In this document: positions 8,232 to 14,574 of the stretch, in pieces
How positions within the stretch are numbered: the stretch's first letter is position 1
How the letters are laid out: every line of letters starts with the position of its first letter
DNA from: an uncultured Lachnospiraceae bacterium
Lineage (GTDB): Bacteria; Bacillota_A; Clostridia; Lachnospirales; Lachnospiraceae
DNA: 14,574 nt
Assembly (NCBI GenBank): GCA_910587905.1
Contig: CAJUOF010000067.1
Coordinates: 1-14,574 of the forward strand
Reading direction: 5' to 3'
The notes under the pieces: generated by a model
Told to the model about the DNA's origin: nothing
What the model saw: the letters and a program-made list of their open reading frames with translations, nothing else
The model's database searches: none
Position numbers and translations under genes: made by a program

Positions 8232-10571
8232 TCAGTCCGGTCTCCAAACCGCTTCCACCGCCTTTCGAATAAGGACGAGGCAGGGAATGGCGGCGCCCAT
8301 AATCACGAGAAGTACAAGCATCTGAATGAAGCCGAGAGGCACCAACGAATAGAGAGTTCTCCCCAAAAAAAGGATATTAGCTATGAGAAGCGCCGCCATA
8401 GCCCCCCATAAGGCAACGCGTTTTCTGTCAAACGGCCAGCAGACTCCAGCGAGGACCAAAAGGCCCACAAAACCCACAGCGACTCCAGCCATGGTGTTCA
8501 TGACTGTCACCGGATCGCCCATAGCCTCACAGACGATGGACACAGCCAGCACAGCCAGCACGTTAGTCAGGCCGCCCGGCAGCGCCTTTCTCATGACATT
8601 GTAAAGGAATCTGCCCCGAATCAACTCTTCATTGGGCTCTAAAGCCAGAAAAAACGACGGGATTCCAATGGTAAAGCCGCCAATCATGGTGAGTTGGATG
8701 GGCGTCAGCGGATATGTAAGAGGTGCAAAGAGCAAAATCACCGTCAGCACAAAAGAAAAAATATTTTTTACTAAAAACAGCGCCGCCGCCCTCTCGATGT
8801 TGTTGATGACCCTGCGCCCCTCCGCCACCACCCTGGGCATAACCGAGAAGTCAGAATCCAGAAGAACCAGATGGGCCGCATGGCAGGCGGCATCGCTGCC
8901 GGAGGCCATAGCCACGCCGCAGTCAGCGTCTTTTAAGGCCAATACGTCATTGACCCCGTCCCCGGTCATGGCCACCGTATGCCCGTTTTTCTGCAGAGCC
9001 TTCACGAGCTGCCGTTTTTGCTCCGGCGTCACCCGTCCAAATGTGGTATATCTTTCCGCAGCCTGACAAACTTCCTCCTCCGTTCTCAAGGTCCCGGCAT
9101 CCACCAAACACTCCGCCCCCGTGATTCCCGCCCGTGCTGCTATTTTCGAAACGGCGGCCGGATGATCGCCGGAAATCACCTTGACGGTTACTCCCTGCTC
9201 TTCAAAAAAGTGAAAGGTTTCCTTCGCATTTTCCCGGATATTGTTGGCAATCACCAAAAAGGCCAGCGGATGCACCTTCCCGGAAAGCGCCTTTCCCTCT
9301 TCCGGCTCTCCCTCGTAGGAAGCCGCCAAAAGCACCCGTTCTCCTCTCTCAGCATAATCTGCAAGCCGCCTGGAAAGCTCCGGATATTCATCCCCAAGAA
9401 GCATCTCCGGCGCACCCAAGACATAGGCTCCCTGTCCCTCAAAGACCACGGCACTCCATTTGGTCTTTGACTGGAAGGGAATGCTCCTGACCAGATTCCA
9501 CGGTGCCTCCGTTGACGCTGGCGCGTCCTCTACGAAATGTCTCCGGATCGCCATGGCCGTCTCATTGTCAGCCGGAAGAGCGCTGTGATAAGCTCTGAGA
9601 AGTTCCGTGACAAAGGATTCCCCTCTCTGTCCATCCAGACAAACTACCTGAGAAAGGCGCATCTGCGGCTCCGTAATCGTCCCCGTCTTGTCCACACAGA
9701 GTACATCCACCCTGGCCAAAGTTTCAATGCAGCTCATCTCATGGACCACCGTATGCTGTTTCGCCAGCCGCATTACGCTTAAGGCCAAGGCCACACTGGT
9801 CAAAAGATACAGCCCTTCCGGAATCATACCCACCAGCGCCGCAATGACTGCCACCGCCGCATCCGCAAGTCCAAGCTCCATGAGCCAATACTGCTTCCAG
9901 AACAAAAGCAAACCCATGGGAATCAAAAGGACCGCAATGACATGGAGAAGCTGATCTAAGGCTTCCATCATCTCCGACTTTTTTCCGACTCCCTTCTTTC
10001 TGGCTTCCACCGTCAGCCTCGACACATAGGAGTCGGCGCCGACATGGGTCAGTTTTGCCAGGCATCGTCCAGATAATAGAAAACTTCCGGATTTCAGCTC
10101 ATCGCCCTCTCTCTTATAGACAGCGTCGGCCTCACCCGTAATTAATGCCTCACTGACTCTCACCTCACCCTCTGCCATCACCGCGTCAGCCGGGATTTGA
10201 ACTCCAGCCCGGAACACCACAAGATCATCCTGTACTAATTCTCCGGCGGGAAGAAGCTGCTCCTCCCCATCCCGAATGGCCAGATAGTTAGCCGCCGATA
10301 AAAGTGACAGCCTGTCTACCACCCGCTTGGAGCGAAGCTGCTGTATGATCCCGATCACTCCATTGACGATAACGGCGATCAAAAACAACATCTGCTTATA
10401 ACGCCCCACCAAGATCAGGCAAACTGCCAATACGGAAAATATCAAATTAAAAAATGTAAACACATTCCCTGCGATAATCTGCCTCACTGATTTGGATGGC
10501 GCATCCACCGGAAGATTTTGCAGGCCAAGACGTTTCCTCTCCTCCGCTTCTTCCCTGGTCAATCCCTTCAC
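8232..10571 (-). CDS. CtpE-like P-type cation-transporting ATPase
   Basis: This 779-residue membrane pump uses ATP to move a cation. In order from the N-terminus it shows an N-terminal cytoplasmic segment (N-V-F-T-F-F-N-L, about 36-43), membrane helices 1-2 (about 43-77), actuator motif T145-G-E147, helices 3-4 (about 208-270) with P251-E-G-L254, phosphorylation site D294-K-T-G-T298, nucleotide domain with G-R-V-T-P-E-Q-K (512-519), hinge T536-G-D-G-V-N-D542, and C-terminal helices (about 598-770). The combination N-V-F-T-x-F-N, A-L-V-G-M-I-P-E-G-L-x-L-L-T-S and T-L-A-R-V-D-V-L-C resembles mycobacterial CtpE, linked to calcium, and its Firmicutes relatives. There is no CxxC metal-binding domain, so heavy-metal pumping is unlikely. 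It starts at GTG (10571) with GGAGG at 10586-10582. Ca2+ or another divalent cation is inferred from family only. Confidence 0.88.
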   Translation of the reverse strand: MKGLTREEAEERKRLGLQNLPVDAPSKSVRQIIAGNVFTFFNLIFSVLAVCLILVGRYKQMLFLIAVIVNGVIGIIQQLRSKRVVDRLSLLSAANYLAIRDGEEQLLPAGELVQDDLVVFRAGVQIPADAVMAEGEVRVSEALITGEADAVYKREGDELKSGSFLLSGRCLAKLTHVGADSYVSRLTVEARKKGVGKKSEMMEALDQLLHVIAVLLIPMGLLLFWKQYWLMELGLADAAVAVIAALVGMIPEGLYLLTSVALALSVMRLAKQHTVVHEMSCIETLARVDVLCVDKTGTITEPQMRLSQVVCLDGQRGESFVTELLRAYHSALPADNETAMAIRRHFVEDAPASTEAPWNLVRSIPFQSKTKWSAVVFEGQGAYVLGAPEMLLGDEYPELSRRLADYAERGERVLLAASYEGEPEEGKALSGKVHPLAFLVIANNIRENAKETFHFFEEQGVTVKVISGDHPAAVSKIAARAGITGAECLVDAGTLRTEEEVCQAAERYTTFGRVTPEQKRQLVKALQKNGHTVAMTGDGVNDVLALKDADCGVAMASGSDAACHAAHLVLLDSDFSVMPRVVAEGRRVINNIERAAALFLVKNIFSFVLTVILLFAPLTYPLTPIQLTMIGGFTIGIPSFFLALEPNEELIRGRFLYNVMRKALPGGLTNVLAVLAVSIVCEAMGDPVTVMNTMAGVAVGFVGLLVLAGVCWPFDRKRVALWGAMAALLIANILFLGRTLYSLVPLGFIQMLVLLVIMGAAIPCLVLIRKAVEAVWRPD

Positions 10572-10616
10572 GAAACCATTTCCTCCTCTTTTGCACGCCT
10601 TTTATCGTTCTTCTAT

Positions 10617-10645
10617 AGTATACCGCAGGGAACGGCAGGTGGCAA
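10617..10645 (-). promoter_or_regulatory. Promoter of the P-type ATPase gene
   Basis: On the leftward strand, TTGCCA (10645-10640) and TATACT (10622-10617) are separated by exactly 17 bases. Transcription should begin near 10610, about 40 bases ahead of the GTG start. This gives the ATPase a promoter independent of the small upstream gene. Confidence 0.7.
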
Positions 10646-10696
10646 CGAGCGAAGTACGTCTGCATCTTCTTTTTTCTCTAAATTTTTTCCGATAAC

Positions 10697-10879
10697 TCAT
10701 CTCCAAAGTTCTTTTTCAAACTCTTTAAGCATCTCTTCCCTTGTGACACTGTAAGTGTCAAACCAGTGGGCGGCTCTCTCATCGGAAGGATTCTTGTCCA
10801 AATATACTGCCAGATCATTGAGCAACATACTTACCCCGTTCAAGTCCTCCAGTTTCTTTTCATTGTCAACAATCTTCAC
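10697..10879 (-). CDS. Unknown small acidic protein, 60 residues
   Basis: A GTG start (10879-10877) lies 8 bases after GAGGAG on the leftward strand, which supports translation. The protein is soluble and helical, with many Glu, Asp and Lys residues, a hydrophobic stretch V-S-M-L-L-N-D-L-A-V-Y-L (16-27), and then N-P-S-D-E-R-A-A-H-W-F-D (30-41) and a charged tail. I do not recognise the family. It is 125 bases upstream of the P-type ATPase gene on the same strand, but that gene has its own promoter, so operon membership is doubtful. Its coding sequence includes a perfect inverted repeat at 10744-10760. No clear promoter is seen upstream. Confidence 0.6.
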   Translation of the reverse strand: MKIVDNEKKLEDLNGVSMLLNDLAVYLDKNPSDERAAHWFDTYSVTREEMLKEFEKELWR

Positions 10880-11012
10880 CTTGCATTCTCCTCTCTGTTC
10901 CTTTTCCTTAGTATGGCAGTTTTACAAAAAAGAATCCTGGAAACCGAAATTTTTTCTTTTGTCGTATTTTGTAGAAACCCGTCGACAAGTTTTGCTATAC
11001 TTTTTCCTTCTT

Positions 11013-11041
11013 TTGCACTATAATGGTTATAGTTTTATAGT
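11013..11041 (+). promoter_or_regulatory. Promoter of the 11081 micro-gene
   Basis: TTGCAC (11013-11018) and TATAGT (11036-11041) are spaced by exactly 17 bases. A perfect TATAAT at 11019-11024 is a competing -10 box but has no -35 at proper distance. A transcript from the first pair would begin near 11048, leaving a leader of about 33 bases. Confidence 0.6.
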
Positions 11042-11080
11042 TTCAGAGAGCTTTACACTAAATTAATGGGGGTTAAAAAT

Positions 11081-11227
11081 ATGGATAAAGGCTCCAGAAA
11101 TGAAGAGGCCACACGCAATCGGCTTCAGACGCTGGAAGCAGAAAACGAACGGCTTTACCAGATTGTCCGGCAGCTAAACGTTACTTTGCAAAGACTCATT
11201 GAAACTTATGTATTATCAGAAAAATAG
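11081..11227 (+). CDS. 48-residue coiled-coil micro-protein, unknown function
   Basis: The ATG at 11081 opens a 48-codon frame ending at TAG (11225-11227). A TGGGGGT stretch 6-8 bases upstream is a weak ribosome site. The protein is charged at its head and then forms a leucine-heptad-like helix: L-Q-T-L-E-A-E-N-E-R-L-Y-Q-I-V (15-29), followed by Q-L-N-V-T-L-Q-R-L-I-E-T-Y-V. A good promoter upstream and a strong terminator 32 bases downstream frame it as a free-standing transcription unit. The ending L-I-x-x-Y is reminiscent of Spo0E-like phosphatases, which are of this size, but the S-Q-x-L-D signature is not present, so I do not assign it. A leucine-zipper small regulator or a similar dimer is an equal possibility. 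Confidence 0.65.
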   Translation: MDKGSRNEEATRNRLQTLEAENERLYQIVRQLNVTLQRLIETYVLSEK

Positions 11228-11258
11228 CCGTTGCGAAACGTAACGAGATTCAAGAAGA

Positions 11259-11307
11259 AGATGTCCCAGGAACAGGCAAATCGCCGTTCCTGAAACATCT
11301 TTTTTTG
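11259..11307 (+). terminator. Strong intrinsic terminator after the 11081 gene
   Basis: AGATGT (11259-11264) pairs with ACATCT (11295-11300), and CAGGAAC pairs with GTTCCTG inside, with two-base mismatches between the two stems. The second arm runs directly into a seven-T tract. On the opposite strand the same hairpin is followed by TTCTTCTTG, so it may also stop the leftward AtuA operon, which ends at 11349. Confidence 0.85.
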
Positions 11308-11348
11308 TCTATTTTCTTATCTGGTCTGTAGAAACGTCGTTCCTGCTG

Positions 11349-11663
11349 TTACTTATTGACATACATACTCATCATATATCCACTCAATGAATTCCCGTAG
11401 CCATCTACCCGGAGTGATCTCGTATTTCCTCCATCCAAAGCATGTTCCAGAACAAAATTCAGGGCGCACATTTCTGGACACTCATAACGAGTCACTGCTC
11501 CAAAACAAATTCCTTTAAAATAATCCTTCACTTTTTCAGCTGTCACTTCCCGCCGAATCCACTCATAATCTTCTTTTTCATAAGGGATCACGGAAATATT
11601 GCTGATATCGCCTTTGTCTCCTGCCCGTGAATGTGCAACCTATCTTAACATGATTTTTCTCAT
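11349..11663 (-). pseudogene. AtuA C-terminal-like small partner with in-frame amber codon
   Basis: On the leftward strand an ATG at 11663 follows GGAGG with suitable spacing, 4 bases after the stop of the AtuA gene. The frame reads M-R-K-I-M-L-R, then TAG (11642-11640), then V-A-H-S-R-A-G-D-K-G-D-I-S-N-I and continues to the TAA at 11349. H-S-R-[AS]-G-D-K-G-[DN] is the hallmark opening of AtuA C-terminal/ferredoxin-fold-like small proteins that accompany AtuA/DUF1446 proteins, and the remaining 96 residues match normal length (about 100). Without the stop the product would be 104 codons. The amber codon lies just before the conserved motif, so re-initiation at an internal ATG (11591) would lose it. 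Nonsense mutation is the simplest reading; amber suppression is unlikely because nothing else hints at it. Confidence 0.8.
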
Positions 11664-11667
11664 GACA

Positions 11668-12527
11668 TCAACCTCCTATGTAAGTCACCTGTGTCTCCAC
11701 AAGTCCACGCTCAATCATCACATGATAATATCCTACCAAATCTCTCACCGACCAGGTCTGATTTTCACAGGTTCCCGATGCCGGACCATTACATGACATG
11801 CGGCAAGCCGACTCCATCATCACGTCCTCTACCACACCCTTGTCATGATCCCGTACAGCCACCCGAATCCCAACCTCCCAAGGCTCCAAATCCTTCGGGC
11901 ATCCCGGTGCATCACCATAGACACCGTCAATTCCCACGCCAGCTTGTCCCAGTCGTCCACCGCCCAGCCGAATTCATGTCTGAGCGCCGCCATAAACACT
12001 GCGGAATCACCAATTCGCCCTGTGACAACAATCTGCGCTCCATGATCCAACGCCTCGACAAGACTGCTGCTGGGGACATAGACATTGGCAGCAATCAGGT
12101 TATCACCGAAGTCTTTGATTCTTTTTCCTTCAACGGTGATGTAATCCATTTCGGTGTCTCGAAAATACGCTGTCATATCATCACCTGTCGCCGCTGCAGC
12201 CTTGATCTCATATCCAAGTGCTTTCGCTTTCTTATAAATATATTCTGCTGCCGCAATTGGATTTGTACTTCCACAGTTACTTACGATCTTAACCTTGTGT
12301 TCAAGTGCTGCCGGAAGCAGCCTCTCCATCCGGTATTCTAACATGCGGTCATATCCCGGATGTGCCGGATCATTAAGTTTTTTTGCAACCACCTGGGACA
12401 ATTCGTTTTCTGGCAAGGAATCAAATGATAAATAATCAATATTCCCCTTTACACAAAGCTCAATTGCCGCGTCAATTCTGTCATCGGCAAAGCCGCCACC
12501 ACCGCCAATTCTGATTACCCTTTCCAT
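11668..12527 (-). pseudogene. AtuA/DUF1446 family gene broken by an internal out-of-frame deletion
   Basis: The start (ATG 12527) has an excellent AAGGAGGA site. The first 197 codons read as a normal AtuA/DUF1446 N-terminal half: I-R-I-G-G-G-G-G-F-A-D-D-R (5-17), Y-L-S-F-D-S-L (32-38), S-N-C-G-S-T-N-P (83-90), V-V-T-G-R-I-G-D-S-A (167-176) and F-G-W-A-V-D-D-W-D-K-L-A (186-197). Around 11935-11940 this family similarity ends and continues in a different frame as G-V-G-I-D-G-V-Y-G-D-A-P, then E-V-G-I-R-V-A-V-R and C-N-G-P-A-S-G-T, the known C-terminal part, ending at TGA 11668. The original frame runs on to 11829 as junk. The two halves total about 287 residues while the family is about 450, so roughly 150-170 codons are missing. 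The family role is linked to acyclic terpene or acyl-CoA-type catabolism, but the substrate here is unknown. Confidence 0.85.
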
Positions 12528-12542
12528 CTTGTCCTCCTTCTG

Positions 12543-13735
12543 CTATAATGCAATCGCATGCATGATATTTTCTTCTGTCAATTCTTCTCCATCCAGTTCA
12601 TTTGTGATTCTGCCTCCGGCCACAGTGAGCACCCGATCACATACCCCAAGAACCTCCGGCATCTCGGAGGAAATAAAAAGAATCGCCATTCCCTTCCCCG
12701 CCAGCGTGTCAATCAATTTGTAAATTTCAGATTTAGTTCCTATGTCAATACCTCTGGTGGGCTCATCCAAAATAAGCGGCTTCGGATTCATACACAACCA
12801 TTTGCCCAAAACAATTTTCTGCTGATTCCCGCCGGAGAGATAGACTGTCCACTGTTCCTTGTCAGGGGAAGCGATTTTTAACTTTCCTCTGCCCTCACCT
12901 GGAAGGTGATATCACGAAAAGTATCCGCCTGGGAGAGCTGGACCACCTCCAGAACCGTCTCCCCCTGTTTTCTTTCGCTCCTGTAATAATAATTTTCAAT
13001 GGTTCTTCCTATCATAGCAGAGATAATCTGCGACATTTCTGTCCGTGTAGTGATAAATTCACCACTGTTTTTCCCGTCCCGAAGCACATAAATTTTATCT
13101 GAAATCTGTTTGATCTCTTCCATTTTGTGGCTAATGTAAATAATACCCAGCCCTTCCCTGCGAAGTCTGCTAATATTTGCAAACAGAATTTCCACCTCTT
13201 TTTCGGTCAGGGATGAGATCGGCTCATCGAACGCCAGAATTTTAGCACCCAAGGCAATCCCCCGACATATCTCAATCATTTGCTGTCTGGCAATGGAGAG
13301 ATGCCTAACCGGAACAGTCGGATCAAGATCATAGCCCAATTTCTCCATCTGCTCTCTGGCCTCTTCATTTAATTTTTTCCAGTCAACCAGGCCTCTTTTT
13401 CGCGGAAGGCTCCCTAAGAAAATATTTTCTGCAACCGTAAAATCCTGTACAAGTGAGATTTCCTGGTGAATCATAAGAACCCCTGCCCTCTTTGCATCGT
13501 TGGGATTATGGAAATATATCTCATTTCCGTCCAAATAAATTCTGCCTTTTGTCGGCTGATATAGACCACACAAAATTTTCATCAGCGTCGATTTCCCCGC
13601 ACCATTCTCGCCCACCAGTGCAGCCGCCTCGCCTCTATCCAGCGCAAAATTCACATCAGTGAGTGCGTGAATTCCCGGAAATTCTTTGCTGATTAATTCC
13701 ATATGCAGCAACCGATTCTGCTCTTTATCGCTCAA
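12543..13735 (-). pseudogene. Sugar ABC transporter double-domain ATPase (RbsA/MglA type), internally deleted
   Basis: The N-terminal half (TTG start 13735, 285 codons) carries G42-E-N-G-A-G-K-S-T50 (Walker A), L-S-I-A-R-Q-Q-M (146-153, signature region), L-A-F-D170-E171-P (Walker B) and I-S-H-K-M-E-E (201-207). It breaks after V-R-A-E-E-S at a TAA (12880-12878), where the family continues with the second ATPase. In another frame, between about 12877 and 12543, follow L-K-I-A-S-P-D-K, L-S-G-G-N-Q-Q-K-I-V-L-G-K-W-L, P-L-I-L-D-E-P-T-R-G-I-D-I-G and I-S-S-E-M-P-E. The second Walker A (G-x-x-G-A-G-R) and its surroundings are absent. About 395 residues remain against about 500, so about 105-110 codons were deleted out of frame near 12880. 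The ATPase cannot be whole. Sugar specificity cannot be read. Confidence 0.85.
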
Positions 13736-13758
13736 ATGTATCCCTTCATCCTATATTC

Positions 13759-13778
13759 GGAGGGGCTTTCGCCCCTCC
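13759..13778 (-). other. Intercistronic GAAA-tetraloop hairpin after the binding-protein gene
   Basis: On the leftward transcript GGAGGGGC-GAAA-GCCCCTCC is an 8-bp stem with a GNRA loop, placed between the substrate-binding protein stop and the ATPase start. No T-run follows. Hairpins here are known to protect or attenuate transcripts so that the binding protein is made in excess over the membrane parts. Confidence 0.65.
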
Positions 13779-13795
13779 ATGACAGATTCCGCCGT

Positions 13796-14574
13796 CTACC
13801 AGTCAGGACAAGTGTATTCGCTCTGATTATCCTGTGTAATAATCGGATTTGGCATAGCATTCCAATATTCAATGCTTTTTCCCGCAAAAATAGCATCTGC
13901 CGTATCCATAACCGTTTCAGAAAGAAGATAGGGGGATTGGAGACTGGACCCCCACATCATACCTTTTTCCATTTTCTCCCAGATCTCCGCTGTGATAGAG
14001 GTTCCAACCACCGGAAATTCTCCCGTGCGCCCTGCTGCATCAATGGCCGCCATAACGCCATGGGCCATATTGTCGCCTTGAATAAAAATAGCATCAATAT
14101 CCCCTTTATTCGGGTATTTAATTAAGAAATTCTCTGTAATCTGCATGGCTTCTTCTCTACTGTTATTTGCTGTCTGAGATTCTATGATTTTTACTTTGGA
14201 GCCTTCAATTCCTTCTTTAAACCCCTGTCCTCTCTGAACTGCTGTCATATTCCCCGGAACATGTTCGATCTGGATTACTGAAATTTCTTCAATATCCGGA
14301 TCATTTTTCTCATAGTAATCAATAATTGTCTTTGCAGCATCCTGTCCCTGCATGATATTGTCAGGTCCCACATATCCCAGTACATACGGTTTTCCGGACT
14401 CATCAATATTATTATTGATAATCAAGGTCTGAAATCCTGCATCATATGCCTTCTTTAAGGCCGGAACAATGGAAGTACCGTTACAGGGAAATACCATGAG
14501 CAGATCCACATTCATTTCCATGAGATTCTCTACCTGATTGATCTGGGCATCTGCGTCTCCTGCCGCGTCAAGGA
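13796..14574 (-). CDS. Sugar-type ABC transporter substrate-binding protein, 3' part
   Basis: The leftward frame is open to the right window edge and ends in TAA/TAG-class stop at 13798-13796; about 259 codons are visible and the start is outside. It reads D-A-A-G-D-A-D-A-Q-I-N-Q-V-E-N-L near the edge, then M-N-V-D-L-L-M-V-F-P (LacI-like periplasmic-binding fold, beta strand of the first lobe), G-Y-V-G-P-D-N, A-I-F-I-Q-G-D-N-M-A-H-G and P-V-V-G-T-S. This is the pattern of Peripla_BP_4 proteins such as RbsB/XylF-type binding proteins that catch a monosaccharide or polyol outside the membrane. The signal peptide would be in the missing part. No frame break is seen, unlike the next three genes, so this part looks intact. 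It heads the decayed operon with the ATPase 60 bases downstream. Confidence 0.85.
   Translation of the reverse strand, partial: LDAAGDADAQINQVENLMEMNVDLLMVFPCNGTSIVPALKKAYDAGFQTLIINNNIDESGKPYVLGYVGPDNIMQGQDAAKTIIDYYEKNDPDIEEISVIQIEHVPGNMTAVQRGQGFKEGIEGSKVKIIESQTANNSREEAMQITENFLIKYPNKGDIDAIFIQGDNMAHGVMAAIDAAGRTGEFPVVGTSITAEIWEKMEKGMMWGSSLQSPYLLSETVMDTADAIFAGKSIEYWNAMPNPIITQDNQSEYTCPDW

Noticed and set aside
11691..12341. A 216-codon rightward frame opposite the AtuA gene
   Set aside because: It is antisense to recognisable AtuA motifs and has a His/Cys-rich composition typical of a shadow.
11829..12527. A complete short AtuA protein of 232 residues
   Set aside because: The last 35 residues after D-W-D-K-L-A do not fit the family, while the true family C-terminus continues in another frame.

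Overview
The window looks like a chromosomal segment of a gut-type Clostridia bacterium, most likely Lachnospiraceae. This is inferred from near-balanced base composition, strong AGGAGG ribosome-binding sites with frequent GTG/TTG starts, a DUF2508-type small protein, a FabT-like MarR regulator, and a cytoplasmic amylase plus glycogen branching enzyme pair. No RNA gene, CRISPR array, transposase or phage gene is visible.

Left part (1-4225). The left edge holds the 5' end of a leftward GTG-started prepilin peptidase (1-309). It is divergent from a rightward gene for a lysine/glutamate-rich coiled-coil protein of unknown function (616-1416), which has a long structured leader. Two overlapping rightward genes follow: a D-aminoacylase-type N-acyl-D-amino-acid deacylase (1478-3061) and a cytoplasmic class A beta-lactamase-fold serine hydrolase (3058-3936). 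Their ATGA overlap implies joint work on D-amino-acid-containing peptides. A DUF2508-like small gene (3996-4193) and a strong hairpin close this section.

Middle part (4298-8134). A near-consensus promoter, with a perfect 14-bp palindrome against its -35 box, drives a two-gene alpha-glucan operon: a GH13 alpha-amylase family enzyme (4372-5721) and the branching enzyme GlgB (5727-7607). Both lack signal peptides, so they act on cytoplasmic glycogen or maltodextrin. A 13-bp hairpin separates them from a convergent FabT-like MarR regulator (7644-8099).

Right-middle part (8232-11307). A leftward CtpE-like P-type cation ATPase has its own promoter. Upstream of it is a 60-residue unknown protein. 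Divergent from these is a 48-residue coiled-coil micro-gene (11081-11227) with a good promoter and a strong terminator.

Right part (11349-14574). This is a decaying leftward catabolic operon. A sugar-type ABC substrate-binding protein (cut by the window edge, apparently intact) is followed by three broken genes. The double-domain sugar ABC ATPase has lost about 105-110 internal codons and its frame. The AtuA/DUF1446 gene has lost roughly 150-170 internal codons and its frame. The small AtuA C-terminal-like partner has an in-frame amber codon at codon 8. No permease gene lies between ATPase and AtuA. The best discoveries are this serial decay, the hidden prepilin peptidase, the palindromic operator at the glucan operon, and several small or structured elements. 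I did not find convincing evidence of a wholly new defence or mobile system.
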